This document shows positions 52,607 through 59,880 of a stretch of 64,000 bases of DNA, piece after piece (the first letter of the stretch is position 1; each line of letters opens with the position of its first letter). The notes under the pieces were generated by a model, which had not been told where the DNA came from, made no database searches, and was given only the letters and a program-made list of their open reading frames with translations. The stretch is from Flavobacteriales bacterium (GTDB taxonomy: Bacteria > Bacteroidota > Bacteroidia > Flavobacteriales > TMED113), in contig PAWM01000016.1 of NCBI GenBank assembly GCA_002714185.1, forward strand, positions 34,630 to 98,629, given 5' to 3'. The position numbers were made by a program, and so were the translations under genes.

Positions 52607-53920
52607 TTATTCTATCACTATCTTTTTTTCCGTTGAACCATCATCATAGATTTCTATCAATGGTTGGTTTTTAATGGTTGTGTTTTCTTGTCCTAGAATG
52701 TTGGTTGTTTTTATTAATTCCCTTTTTGATTGTGGTGTTGGTAGTTCAATAGTTGATGTTACGTTTCCTTGGGAGTCTGTTTTGATTAAATAAACATCCT
52801 GACCTATCACAAAATCAGATTCTATTAAACCTGTAATGATATAACCTCCATCTATAGTTTGTTGAACACAATACCCTTCTTCATAACCTGATCCACCAAA
52901 ACATTGTGACCATTCCTCCTCTCCATTTTCATTTGTTTTTAATAGATAAACATCTCCATTAATACTATTAAAAGATTCTGTATATCCTGTAATAATATAT
53001 CCTCCATCTGTGGTTTGTTGGACAGAGTATCCAAAATCATGACCAACACCACCTAAAATTTGTGACCATTCTTCCTCTCCATCTTCATTTGTTTTTATTA
53101 AATATATTTCACTACCCACATCTACATTTCCAAAAGAAAATGAATATCCCGTAAAAATATAACCTCCGTCTGAAGTTTGTTGGACTGAAAAACCCCAATC
53201 ATTATAGTCTCCACCAAATGTTTGAGACCATTGTTCATTTCCATTATTATCAGTTTTAATTAGATACATATCCATACTCTCACTTGATTCTGATAAATTT
53301 GAACCACCTATGATGTACCCACCATCATTCGTTTGTTGTACAGAGGAACCTGTTTGACCACCATATTCTGAAACGGAACCATATGAGTACTGTGACCATT
53401 CTTCCTCTCCATTTTCATTTGTTTTTATTAAATACAAACTATTTTCTATAACATCAAATGATTGTGTTTCACCAGTGATAATATATCCACCATCCATAGT
53501 TTGTTGAACTGAATATCCTTCATCATTTTCATCATCATCTCCAAATGTTTCTAACCATTCTTCAGTCCCCTCATCATCTACCTTAATTAAACAAATATCA
53601 TTATTACCCCCTACACCTTGAATAGTCCCGGTAATGATATATCCCCCGTCTGTAGTTTGTTGAACTGAAGAACCCCAACCACCAAATAAAAATGAATTAC
53701 CAAATGTTTGAGACCATTCTTCTTCCCCTGTTTCATTTGTTTTGATTAAATAAATATTCTGACCATTATTCTCTGTTCCACCCGTAATTATATATCCTCC
53801 GTCTGTAGTTTGTTGAACAGAATAACCCACATCATCTTCATCTCCTCCAAACATTTGTTCCCATCCTTGTCCAAAACCAATCAATGGTAAAATGAATAAT
53901 AGTATATATAGATGTTTCAT
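52607..53920 (-). CDS. Secreted seven-repeat propeller-like protein B
   Basis: This is a paralog of the neighbouring protein: 437 residues, signal peptide MKHLYILLFILPLIGFGQ, seven units with 'TxDGGYIITG' turns, and a C-terminal tail identical in residues from ELVKTT/ELIKTT through IYDDGSTEKKIVIE except for one residue. The units differ in loop length and charge (many Ser/Asn/Asp). Its ATG overlaps the stop of the small membrane gene as TAATG. Presumed tandem duplication. Confidence 0.85.
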   Translation of the reverse strand: MKHLYILLFILPLIGFGQGWEQMFGGDEDDVGYSVQQTTDGGYIITGGTENNGQNIYLIKTNETGEEEWSQTFGNSFLFGGWGSSVQQTTDGGYIITGTIQGVGGNNDICLIKVDDEGTEEWLETFGDDDENDEGYSVQQTMDGGYIITGETQSFDVIENSLYLIKTNENGEEEWSQYSYGSVSEYGGQTGSSVQQTNDGGYIIGGSNLSESSESMDMYLIKTDNNGNEQWSQTFGGDYNDWGFSVQQTSDGGYIFTGYSFSFGNVDVGSEIYLIKTNEDGEEEWSQILGGVGHDFGYSVQQTTDGGYIITGYTESFNSINGDVYLLKTNENGEEEWSQCFGGSGYEEGYCVQQTIDGGYIITGLIESDFVIGQDVYLIKTDSQGNVTSTIELPTPQSKRELIKTTNILGQENTTIKNQPLIEIYDDGSTEKKIVIE

Positions 53921-54123
53921 TACTTCCTGTTAAAAATGAGATTGTAGAATAGTAAAATAACAAATACTATGACAGATGAATAAACAATAATGTCAATAAC
54001 AATATGACTAACAAATAATTCCAGGAAGTATCCATTAACTAAACAAATTAACATACAAATTGACATAACCTTCCCAATTCCCGTTGGTTTCTCTTTGAGA
54101 CCTAATAATTTCCAATATTTCAT
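53920..54123 (-). CDS. Small two-span membrane protein (67 aa)
   Basis: The 67-residue protein has a polar N-terminus (MKYWKLLGLKEKPTG) and two hydrophobic stretches (about residues 19-36 and 41-62), ending FNRK. The stop TAA overlaps the ATG of propeller protein B by one base, and AGGAAG just before that ATG might act as a ribosome site. I do not recognise the family. Confidence 0.65.
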   Translation of the reverse strand: MKYWKLLGLKEKPTGIGKVMSICMLICLVNGYFLELFVSHIVIDIIVYSSVIVFVILLFYNLIFNRK

Positions 54124-54157
54124 CTTACAAAAATACTTAATTCTTTAAAATAATTCC

Positions 54158-54670
54158 TTACCAGGAAGATGGCCTATATAATGGATTATATTTTGTAAAT
54201 ACTTTATTACTTGGACTAGGACCCTTACCATCAACATAAAAATATTTATATGAAACAAGACTTTTATCTTTATAAATTTCTTCTGATTTTAATTGACCAT
54301 TTTTATAATAAGTTTTCCAAAGACCATGTTTTTCTTGAACATCAATGTAATTACCTTCCTCTTTTAATTGACCATTTTGATAAAATGACATAAAATATCC
54401 CCTTAGTTTACCGTATTTATAATTTTTTTTTGATTTTACCTCACCATTTTTATAGTAATATTTCCAAAAACCTTTTTTCTGATTATTTTTATAATGCCCT
54501 TCACTTTCTAGTGTACCACAATCATAAAAAGATTTAAAATAACCATTTAATTTATCGTAATAATATGTTGTTTCTATTTTTAGATTGCCATTGGAATAGT
54601 ATTCTTCATATTCTTGTTGACTAAAGGAAATAATAGGGAATGTTAAAAAAATAATATATATATGTTTCAT
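54158..54670 (-). CDS. YwqK/MORN-repeat secreted protein (170 aa)
   Basis: It has a signal peptide (MKHIYIIFLTFPIISFSQ) and about five MORN_2 repeats: YYSNGNLKIETTYYYDKLNG, SFYDCGTLESEGHYKNNQKK, YYKNGEVKSKKNYKYGKLRG, SFYQNGQLKEEGNY and YYKNGQLKSEEIYK. The C-terminal 30 residues are non-repetitive. It lies between the DNA methyltransferase and the 67-residue gene in the same direction. Its role is unknown; no toxin is paired with it. Confidence 0.85.
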   Translation of the reverse strand: MKHIYIIFLTFPIISFSQQEYEEYYSNGNLKIETTYYYDKLNGYFKSFYDCGTLESEGHYKNNQKKGFWKYYYKNGEVKSKKNYKYGKLRGYFMSFYQNGQLKEEGNYIDVQEKHGLWKTYYKNGQLKSEEIYKDKSLVSYKYFYVDGKGPSPSNKVFTKYNPLYRPSSW

Positions 54671-54714
54671 ATAGAAAGAATTATTTAAAAAGTTTCTACT
54701 AAATCAAAATTAAG

Positions 54715-55716
54715 CTATTGTTCTGAATTTAAAAAAGACTTGAAAATTTTAGAAAACATATTTATATCCCATCCATTACCTGCTAATCGGTACTGACCAG
54801 TTTGACTAATTCCACTTAAATTAATTTCATCGTTAAAAAAACCCATTAAACGAAACGATTCTTGTGGTGTTAATTTTCTAATGTTAACTAAATTAAGATC
54901 TGATATCATATATTCATGACTAGCAGATTTCACAGCATAGCTTACTCCAATATCTTTATTAAATCTTAAATGCAATTCAATCGGATAAGCTCCATATTTT
55001 AATCCTTGATGTTGATGTTTTGATCTATTTTTATTCCTAATAGCAACTGAGACTATATTATTGGTGGTAGTTAAATCTTGCTCCGGATACTTATCTGTTT
55101 CAAAAAATATTTTTTTTCTACTCAAATAGAACTTATTTGGTACATTATTCAATACTAAGTCTTTTAAAAAGATTGTCAAAATTTCCTTTTTAGGAAATAA
55201 TATTTTTTTTTTAATTTCATTTTTTTGACACAAAAAAATAACTCTCTCTCTGTTCTGAGGTGTTCCAAAATCTTTTGAATTTAAAATCTTGTAATTAACC
55301 CGATAGCCAATTCTAATAATCTCTTTAAGAATTATTTGCAATGTATGATTATGATTCTTAAATGTTAATCCTTTCACATTTTCTAATACAATATACTCAG
55401 GTTGTTTAAATTCTGCTATCCTTATAATATCATAAAATAATGTTCCACGAGTATCTATAGCACCTTGATGCTTACCTGCCCCTGAAAATGGCTGACAAGG
55501 AAATCCCGCGGTTAATAAGTTAAAATCTGGTAATTTTTGAGGATTTATTTTTTTACAATCTCCATAGTTTGTTACATGTGGAAAATTATTTTGATAACAT
55601 TTAATAGCAACACTATCTATTTCTGAGAAACCTATAGTTTGAAAATCTATATTAGCTTTGCGAAGAGCAAAAGACGCACCCCCATACCCACTAAACATCT
55701 CAAAAACCTTAATCAT
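54715..55716 (-). CDS. DNA (cytosine-5) methyltransferase
   Basis: This 333-residue C5 methyltransferase has motif I FEMFSGYGGASFALR, motif IV with the catalytic Cys74 in GFPCQPFSGAGKHQG, motif VI LENVKGL (Glu112), motif VIII QNRERVIFL, and the C-terminal motif X region AGNGWDINMFSKIFK. It methylates cytosine at a short target; the specificity region is around residues 165-275 and its target is unknown. No restriction endonuclease or Vsr gene is adjacent. It lies between two YwqK genes in the accessory region, consistent with mobile or phage-like DNA. Confidence 0.95.
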   Translation of the reverse strand: MIKVFEMFSGYGGASFALRKANIDFQTIGFSEIDSVAIKCYQNNFPHVTNYGDCKKINPQKLPDFNLLTAGFPCQPFSGAGKHQGAIDTRGTLFYDIIRIAEFKQPEYIVLENVKGLTFKNHNHTLQIILKEIIRIGYRVNYKILNSKDFGTPQNRERVIFLCQKNEIKKKILFPKKEILTIFLKDLVLNNVPNKFYLSRKKIFFETDKYPEQDLTTTNNIVSVAIRNKNRSKHQHQGLKYGAYPIELHLRFNKDIGVSYAVKSASHEYMISDLNLVNIRKLTPQESFRLMGFFNDEINLSGISQTGQYRLAGNGWDINMFSKIFKSFLNSEQ

Positions 55717-55766
55717 CTTTTATTTGATGTTAATTCAAAAATAATGTTAAATTGACTTGAGAAAAA

Positions 55767-56330
55767 CTAAAACCCCCCTAAGTAAAACTCATCACAAAGA
55801 ATATAATTACCTTGTTCGTCCAAACATTTCTCTTTTTTCCACCACCATATAGATTCTAAATTTTCATCACAATCCATTTTTTCTCCATATTCACTAAAAC
55901 AAAACTCTGTTATTCTTCTCTCTAAAATAAATTTAGCTTCTTTTTTTAATTGTCCATTCTCATAAAAACTTTTCCATATTCCATCTCGCTTATCATCTCT
56001 GAAACCACCCTCATATTCCAATTGGCCATTAGACCACCAGCCTTTCCAAATACCATTTTTTCTTCCATTTTTATAAGTTTCATTATATTCTAATTGTCCA
56101 TTTTCATACCACCATTTATGGGTGCCATTTTTTCTTCCATATATAAAATTACCTTCATACTCTAATTGTCCATTTTCATACCACAATTGACATACTCCTT
56201 CTAATTTACCGTTTTCAATAGTTTTTACCTCCTTCAATTGTCCATCATCATAAAATACTTTTTTAATATCATCCTGCGAATACGCAAAAGAACAGATGAA
56301 AATTATTATAATTAATTCAATTTGCTTCAT
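55767..56330 (-). CDS. YwqK/MORN-repeat secreted protein (187 aa)
   Basis: It has a signal peptide (IELIIIIFICSFAYSQ) and about five MORN_2 repeats with LWYENGQLEYEGNFIYGRKN, WWYENGQLEYNETYKNGRKN, GWWSNGQLEYEGGFRDDKRD and SFYENGQLKKEAKFI. A cysteine-containing C-terminal tail (FCFSEYGEKMDCDENLES ... CLDEQGNYILCDEFYLGG) differs from the other two family members. A TATATTTG box lies 27 nt upstream. Confidence 0.85.
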   Translation of the reverse strand: MKQIELIIIIFICSFAYSQDDIKKVFYDDGQLKEVKTIENGKLEGVCQLWYENGQLEYEGNFIYGRKNGTHKWWYENGQLEYNETYKNGRKNGIWKGWWSNGQLEYEGGFRDDKRDGIWKSFYENGQLKKEAKFILERRITEFCFSEYGEKMDCDENLESIWWWKKEKCLDEQGNYILCDEFYLGGF

Positions 56331-56356
56331 GGTAGTATTATTTTAAATAATATGTA

Positions 56357-56364
56357 CAAATATA
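56357..56364 (-). promoter_or_regulatory. -7 box before the 187-aa YwqK gene
   Basis: The minus-strand sequence is TATATTTG, 27 nt upstream of the ATG at 56330. The region above it (56365-56540) holds hairpins and an 8-C tract but no gene. Confidence 0.5.
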
Positions 56365-56434
56365 ATATAGTAAATTAACTTTAATTAAGCTAAAATGAAG
56401 TTTTAAGAAATTTATAAACACTTATAATAGACGA

Positions 56435-56459
56435 GGGAGGCAAATGCCCCCCCCTTTTT
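56435..56459. other. GC-rich hairpin with an 8-C tract and T run
   Basis: GGGAGGC (56435-56441), loop AAAT, then GCCCCCC (from 56446) pair with one A/C mismatch, followed by further C and five T. The C run is 8 long (56447-56454). Read on the plus strand it looks like a terminator. All neighbouring genes are on the minus strand, so it may instead be a leader structure or a relic. Confidence 0.45.
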
Positions 56460-56462
56460 AGA

Positions 56463-56482
56463 AATTATACCCCCGTATAATT
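56463..56482. repeat. Perfect 8-bp inverted repeat with a CCCC loop
   Basis: AATTATAC and GTATAATT flank CCCC, giving a symmetric hairpin of 20 nt in a gene-free stretch. It could be a terminator for the minus-strand gene ending at 56541 or a protein-binding site. Confidence 0.5.
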
Positions 56483-56490
56483 CGATATGC

Positions 56491-56532
56491 ACTAGTAAAA
56501 CGAATTAATTATTGGATTATTATATTACTAGT
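56491..56532. repeat. Inverted repeat ACTAGTAA / TTACTAGT
   Basis: ACTAGTAA at 56491-56498 is inverted as TTACTAGT at 56525-56532 with 26 nt between. It lies between the end of the 164-residue gene and the hairpins, at the edge of the accessory region. It may be a recombination or regulatory site; no function is shown. Confidence 0.4.
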
Positions 56533-56540
56533 AGGATGAT

Positions 56541-57035
56541 TTATTTAAAAAATAATTTTCTTCTTCCATTTCCAATATTTAAAATATAAAACTCTTGATT
56601 ATCATAATTGTATACTCTTAATTTGAAAAGAGCTATCTGAGCTTCTGGGATATATTTTGTTAATGATGAATTAACTTTTTTATAAAAATACTGAGCCATA
56701 TTATGATTGACTTCTATGTCTTGAACAACAAAATCTCTTGGAACTTGTAAAAATGGAAAATCTAAATCTTTAAAATATTCGATACCTGAAGAAAGATTTC
56801 CATTAATATATACTAATTCTTCTATAAGCTCACCTTTATTATTAAATACTCTTTTAACATCTTTTTCCGGATGAAAATCAACTACTGTTTTAATAATCCT
56901 ATATTTTGATGCATTTAGGTCTGAAATATTAAAGAAATTTTGATCATACCCAATATCAAAATACTGCGAAAAAAGATTTGAAGAAATAAGAAAAAAAATT
57001 AAAAATAAATTAGTGCAGTAAAAATTTTTCAACAT
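56541..57035 (-). CDS. Secreted protein of unknown function (164 aa)
   Basis: It has a signal peptide (FLIFFLISSNLFSQ) and a mature domain of about 140 residues, for example KRVFNNKGELIEELVYINGN, DLDFPFLQVPRDFVVQDIEV, and RVYNYDNQEFYILNIGNGRR near the end. I do not recognise the family. It is 2 nt downstream of pth, so it is probably co-transcribed with core genes rather than being part of the accessory block. Confidence 0.65.
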   Translation of the reverse strand: MLKNFYCTNLFLIFFLISSNLFSQYFDIGYDQNFFNISDLNASKYRIIKTVVDFHPEKDVKRVFNNKGELIEELVYINGNLSSGIEYFKDLDFPFLQVPRDFVVQDIEVNHNMAQYFYKKVNSSLTKYIPEAQIALFKLRVYNYDNQEFYILNIGNGRRKLFFK

Positions 57036-57037
57036 AA

Positions 57038-57598
57038 TTAATTATAATCTGACATTGCTTTATCTATACCTAAGTTACAGAAATTAATAATGACATTGAT
57101 AGATGACTGAAGAAAATTTTCTAACATTTTTTTTTCTTCACTATTCCATTTACTTAAAACATATTTTGCTTGACCACCTTTATCAAAATTATTGCCTACA
57201 CCAAATTTAAGTCTTGAATAATTGGATGTATTTAATGTATTAATAATATCCTTATGACCATTATGCCCCCCATCCGAACCTTTTCTTTTTATCTTTATTT
57301 TACCAAAGGGCAAATGGATATCATCTGCAACAATTAATAAATTATCTGTTGTTAGTTTATTTTTATGCAAATGGTATTGTACAGCCTTACCACTTAAATT
57401 CATAAAAGTATTTGGCTTAAGAACTATTACAGGTTTTCCTTTAATTCTAAATCTAGAAACACAACCATATTTTTCTTCTTCAAAAGAACTATTAAAATAA
57501 CTTGATAAAGTATCTACTATATTAAAACCAATGTTGTGCCTAGTATGATGGTAACTTTCACCAATATTACCTAAGCCTACAACAAGGAATTTTTTCAT
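57038..57598 (-). CDS. pth: Peptidyl-tRNA hydrolase
   Basis: Pth recycles peptidyl-tRNAs released from ribosomes. The 186-residue protein has GLGNIGESYHHTRHNIGFN (catalytic His21), KPNTFMNLSGKAV, LIVADDIHLPFGKIKIKRKG and GGHNGHKDI. Length is normal. It is followed by the unknown secreted protein and preceded by rplY at 32 nt. Confidence 0.96.
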   Translation of the reverse strand: MKKFLVVGLGNIGESYHHTRHNIGFNIVDTLSSYFNSSFEEEKYGCVSRFRIKGKPVIVLKPNTFMNLSGKAVQYHLHKNKLTTDNLLIVADDIHLPFGKIKIKRKGSDGGHNGHKDIINTLNTSNYSRLKFGVGNNFDKGGQAKYVLSKWNSEEKKMLENFLQSSINVIINFCNLGIDKAMSDYN

Positions 57599-57630
57599 AA
57601 TAATTATTTTGAATAATCCTGAACTGACAA

Positions 57631-58272
57631 TTATGATTCCTCAGTGCTTTTAGCTTCTTCGGTGGATGTATCCCCTCCTTCTTCACTAGCAGATGCTTCT
57701 TCTTCCTCTTCTTCTTCTGCAATAGCTGCTCTCGCAGTTTTCACTGCTACAATAACATCATCACTATTATTTAAAAATGTTATATTTTCTCTTGTAACAT
57801 CTGCAACCCTTATAGAATCTCCAATCCGTAAATTTGTAATATCAATCTCGATGGTCCCTGGCAGATTTTCAGATAAACCTTCCACTAACATTCTTCTCAT
57901 GTTAAGAGATAATCTTCCACCATTACGAACACCTATTGAATTTCCTATAATATTAACAGGAATATTCAGCTTTACATTTTTGTTTTCAAAGATTCTCAGA
58001 AAATCAATATGTAAAATACTATCCGTGACAGGGTGAAATTGAAGATCACCCATAATTACTTTATATGTATCATCTCCAATAATTACATCTATTAAATATA
58101 CATTTGGAGTGTATACAATTTTTCTAAATTCATTTTCATGTGCATAAAAATGAACTGGATTTTCTGTACCACCATAAATAACACAGGGTACATTATTTTC
58201 TTTTCTTAATTGTTTAGCGAATTTCTTTCCTAAATCTACTCTCGCTATTCCATTGATAGATACCGATTTCAT
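57631..58272 (-). CDS. rplY: 50S ribosomal protein L25/Ctc
   Basis: L25 binds 5S rRNA. The 213-residue long form has an N-terminal L25 domain (VDLGKKFAKQLRKENNVPCVIYGG, residues 10-33) and a C-terminal TL5/Ctc domain (LNIPVNIIGNSIGVRNGGRL, LVEGLSENLPGTIEIDI). The last 30 residues are a low-complexity Glu/Ala/Ser tail (EEEEEEEASASEEGG). It lies between prs (12 nt) and pth, the usual Bacteroidota order. Confidence 0.95.
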   Translation of the reverse strand: MKSVSINGIARVDLGKKFAKQLRKENNVPCVIYGGTENPVHFYAHENEFRKIVYTPNVYLIDVIIGDDTYKVIMGDLQFHPVTDSILHIDFLRIFENKNVKLNIPVNIIGNSIGVRNGGRLSLNMRRMLVEGLSENLPGTIEIDITNLRIGDSIRVADVTRENITFLNNSDDVIVAVKTARAAIAEEEEEEEASASEEGGDTSTEEAKSTEES

Positions 58273-58284
58273 ACTAATTAAATT

Positions 58285-59217
58285 TTAAATTAAAAATTGT
58301 GAACTTATTGATTTATTATTATTTATATTTTTAATAACATCAGCAAATAAATTTGCTATTGTTAATACTTTAATTTTAGAACTTTTTTGCAATACTGATA
58401 ATGTATCACTTACAATTAGTTCTTCTATGTCTGATTTGTCTATATTTTCATATGCTTTACCTGATAATACTGGATGTGTACAAATTGCACGAACACTGTT
58501 TGCTCCTTCATTTTTCATCATAGCGGATGCTTTAACTAATGTACCCCCTGTATCTATCATATCATCTACTAAGATGATGTCTTTTCCTTTTACATTACCT
58601 ATGATTTTCATTTCTTCCACTTCATTTGCAACTAATCTTTTTTTATAACAAATTACAATTTCAGAATTAAAGTACTTAGCATAAGCATTTGCTCTTTTAG
58701 AACCACCAATATCAGGAGATGCTATAGTTAAATTTTTTAACTTTAATGACTCTATGTATTTAATAAAAACTGTAGAAGCAAATAAATGATCGACAGGGAC
58801 TTCAAAAAAACCTTGAATTTGATCTGCATGTAAATCAATTGTTATAATTCTAGTTGCACCTGCAGAACTAATTAAATTAGCTGCTAACTTAGCACCAATA
58901 GGAACCCTAGGCTTATCTTTTCTATCTTGACGTGCCATACCAAAATATGGAACAACAGCAATTATTTCTTTTGCGGAAGCTCTTTTGGCAGCATCAATCA
59001 TTAACAATAACTCTAGTAGATTATCAAATGGAGGCGGTGTTGATTGAATTAAAAACACCTTTTGACCTCTTACTGTTTCTTCAAATGAAGGCTGAAACTC
59101 TCCGTCACTAAAATTATTAAATACAACATTTCCTAATGGAACACCATAAGATTGTGCAATTTTTTCAGCTAACAATACTGAATGTCTACCTGAAAATATC
59201 TTAACATTTGAGTCCAT
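58285..59217 (-). CDS. prs: Ribose-phosphate pyrophosphokinase
   Basis: Prs converts ribose-5-phosphate and ATP to PRPP for nucleotide, His and Trp synthesis. Motifs: FSDGEFQPSFEETVRGQ, PYFGMARQDRKDKPRVPIGA (ATP-binding flexible loop), the HADQIQGFF metal/ATP region, and the PRPP-binding loop DIILVDDMIDTGGT. Length (310 aa) is normal. On the minus strand a TAATTTTG -7-like box lies at 59258-59265, about 40 nt upstream. Confidence 0.97.
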   Translation of the reverse strand: MDSNVKIFSGRHSVLLAEKIAQSYGVPLGNVVFNNFSDGEFQPSFEETVRGQKVFLIQSTPPPFDNLLELLLMIDAAKRASAKEIIAVVPYFGMARQDRKDKPRVPIGAKLAANLISSAGATRIITIDLHADQIQGFFEVPVDHLFASTVFIKYIESLKLKNLTIASPDIGGSKRANAYAKYFNSEIVICYKKRLVANEVEEMKIIGNVKGKDIILVDDMIDTGGTLVKASAMMKNEGANSVRAICTHPVLSGKAYENIDKSDIEELIVSDTLSVLQKSSKIKVLTIANLFADVIKNINNNKSISSQFLI

Positions 59218-59309
59218 AATTTCTATACATATTTTATACTCCCTTTTTAGGAGATTGCAAAATTAACAAATTAATTATACTTAATTAGATAATTATTAAC
59301 TAATTAATT

Positions 59310-59317
59310 TAGATTTG
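59310..59317 (+). promoter_or_regulatory. -7 box of tRNA-Leu
   Basis: TAGATTTG fits TAnnTTTG and ends 19 nt before the first tRNA base. It is divergent from the prs promoter region. The -33 element is not clear. Confidence 0.5.
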
Positions 59318-59336
59318 TGTCTAAATTATAATTTTT

Positions 59337-59420
59337 GCCCAGATGGCGGAACTGGTAGACGCGCTGGATTCAAAATCCAGTTCTGGCAACAGAGTGTGGG
59401 TTCGATTCCCACTCTGGGTA
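59337..59420 (+). tRNA. tRNA-Leu (anticodon CAA)
   Basis: This 84-nt class II tRNA has acceptor stem GCCCAGA pairing with TCTGGGT (G-U at the first pair), an anticodon stem CTGGA/TCCAG with loop TTCAAAA (anticodon CAA), a long variable arm, and a T-arm with GGTTCGATTCC. The discriminator is A at 59420. CCA is not encoded. It lies 13 nt before the dCMP deaminase ATG. Confidence 0.96.
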
Positions 59421-59433
59421 CAAAAAAATTTAT

Positions 59434-59880
59434 ATGTATACCAAGGAAAAACAAAATCGATATGATCAAGCTTATATGAAAATGGCGCTTGAATGGGCAA
59501 AACTTTCTCATTGTACAAGAAAGCAAGTTGGTGCATTAATTGTAAAAGATAATATGATTATTTCGGATGGATATAATGGAACACCTTCAGGCTTTGAAAA
59601 TAAATGTGAGTTAGAGAATGGTGAAACGAAATGGTATGTACTACATGCTGAAGCAAATGCTATACTTAAATGTGCTAAGCACGGGCAATCATCAAATGGT
59701 GCAGTACTATATTTAACTCTTTCACCATGTAAAGATTGTAGTAAACTAATTTACCAATCAGGTATTAGTCGAGTAGTTTTTAATAAAATATATAAAGACA
59801 CAAGTGGTCTTGATTTCTTAAAAGAAGCAGGTGTAGAAATAACACATTTAAATGAACTAAATTCGCATTATGAAGGATAA
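59434..59880 (+). CDS. dCMP deaminase (ComEB-like)
   Basis: The 148-residue protein has the zinc site HAEANAI (His71, Glu73) and SPCKDC (Cys99 and Cys102), with GALIVKDNMIISDGYNGTPSG before it, the signature of dCMP deaminases, which make dUMP for thymidylate synthesis. It directly follows tRNA-Leu without a clear promoter of its own, and its stop overlaps the S41 protease start by 11 nt. Confidence 0.93.
   Translation: MYTKEKQNRYDQAYMKMALEWAKLSHCTRKQVGALIVKDNMIISDGYNGTPSGFENKCELENGETKWYVLHAEANAILKCAKHGQSSNGAVLYLTLSPCKDCSKLIYQSGISRVVFNKIYKDTSGLDFLKEAGVEITHLNELNSHYEG

Noticed and set aside
51292..53920. Periodic DNA repeats in this region as a CRISPR array
   Set aside because: The ~150-nt periodicity comes from the coding repeats of the propeller proteins. 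No identical short direct repeats with unique spacers were seen, and there are no cas genes.
48660..57035. A complete transposon or prophage in the accessory region
   Set aside because: No transposase, integrase, phage structural gene or long terminal inverted repeat was recognised; only the glmS-tail repeats and an orphan methyltransferase hint at mobility.
57644..58036. 130-residue plus-strand ORF
   Set aside because: It is the complement of the rplY gene, and its serine-rich start mirrors the Glu-rich tail of L25.
59321..59536. Two short minus-strand ORFs over tRNA-Leu
   Set aside because: They translate the complement of the tRNA (giving the familiar RVGIEPTL-type peptide) and are not genes.
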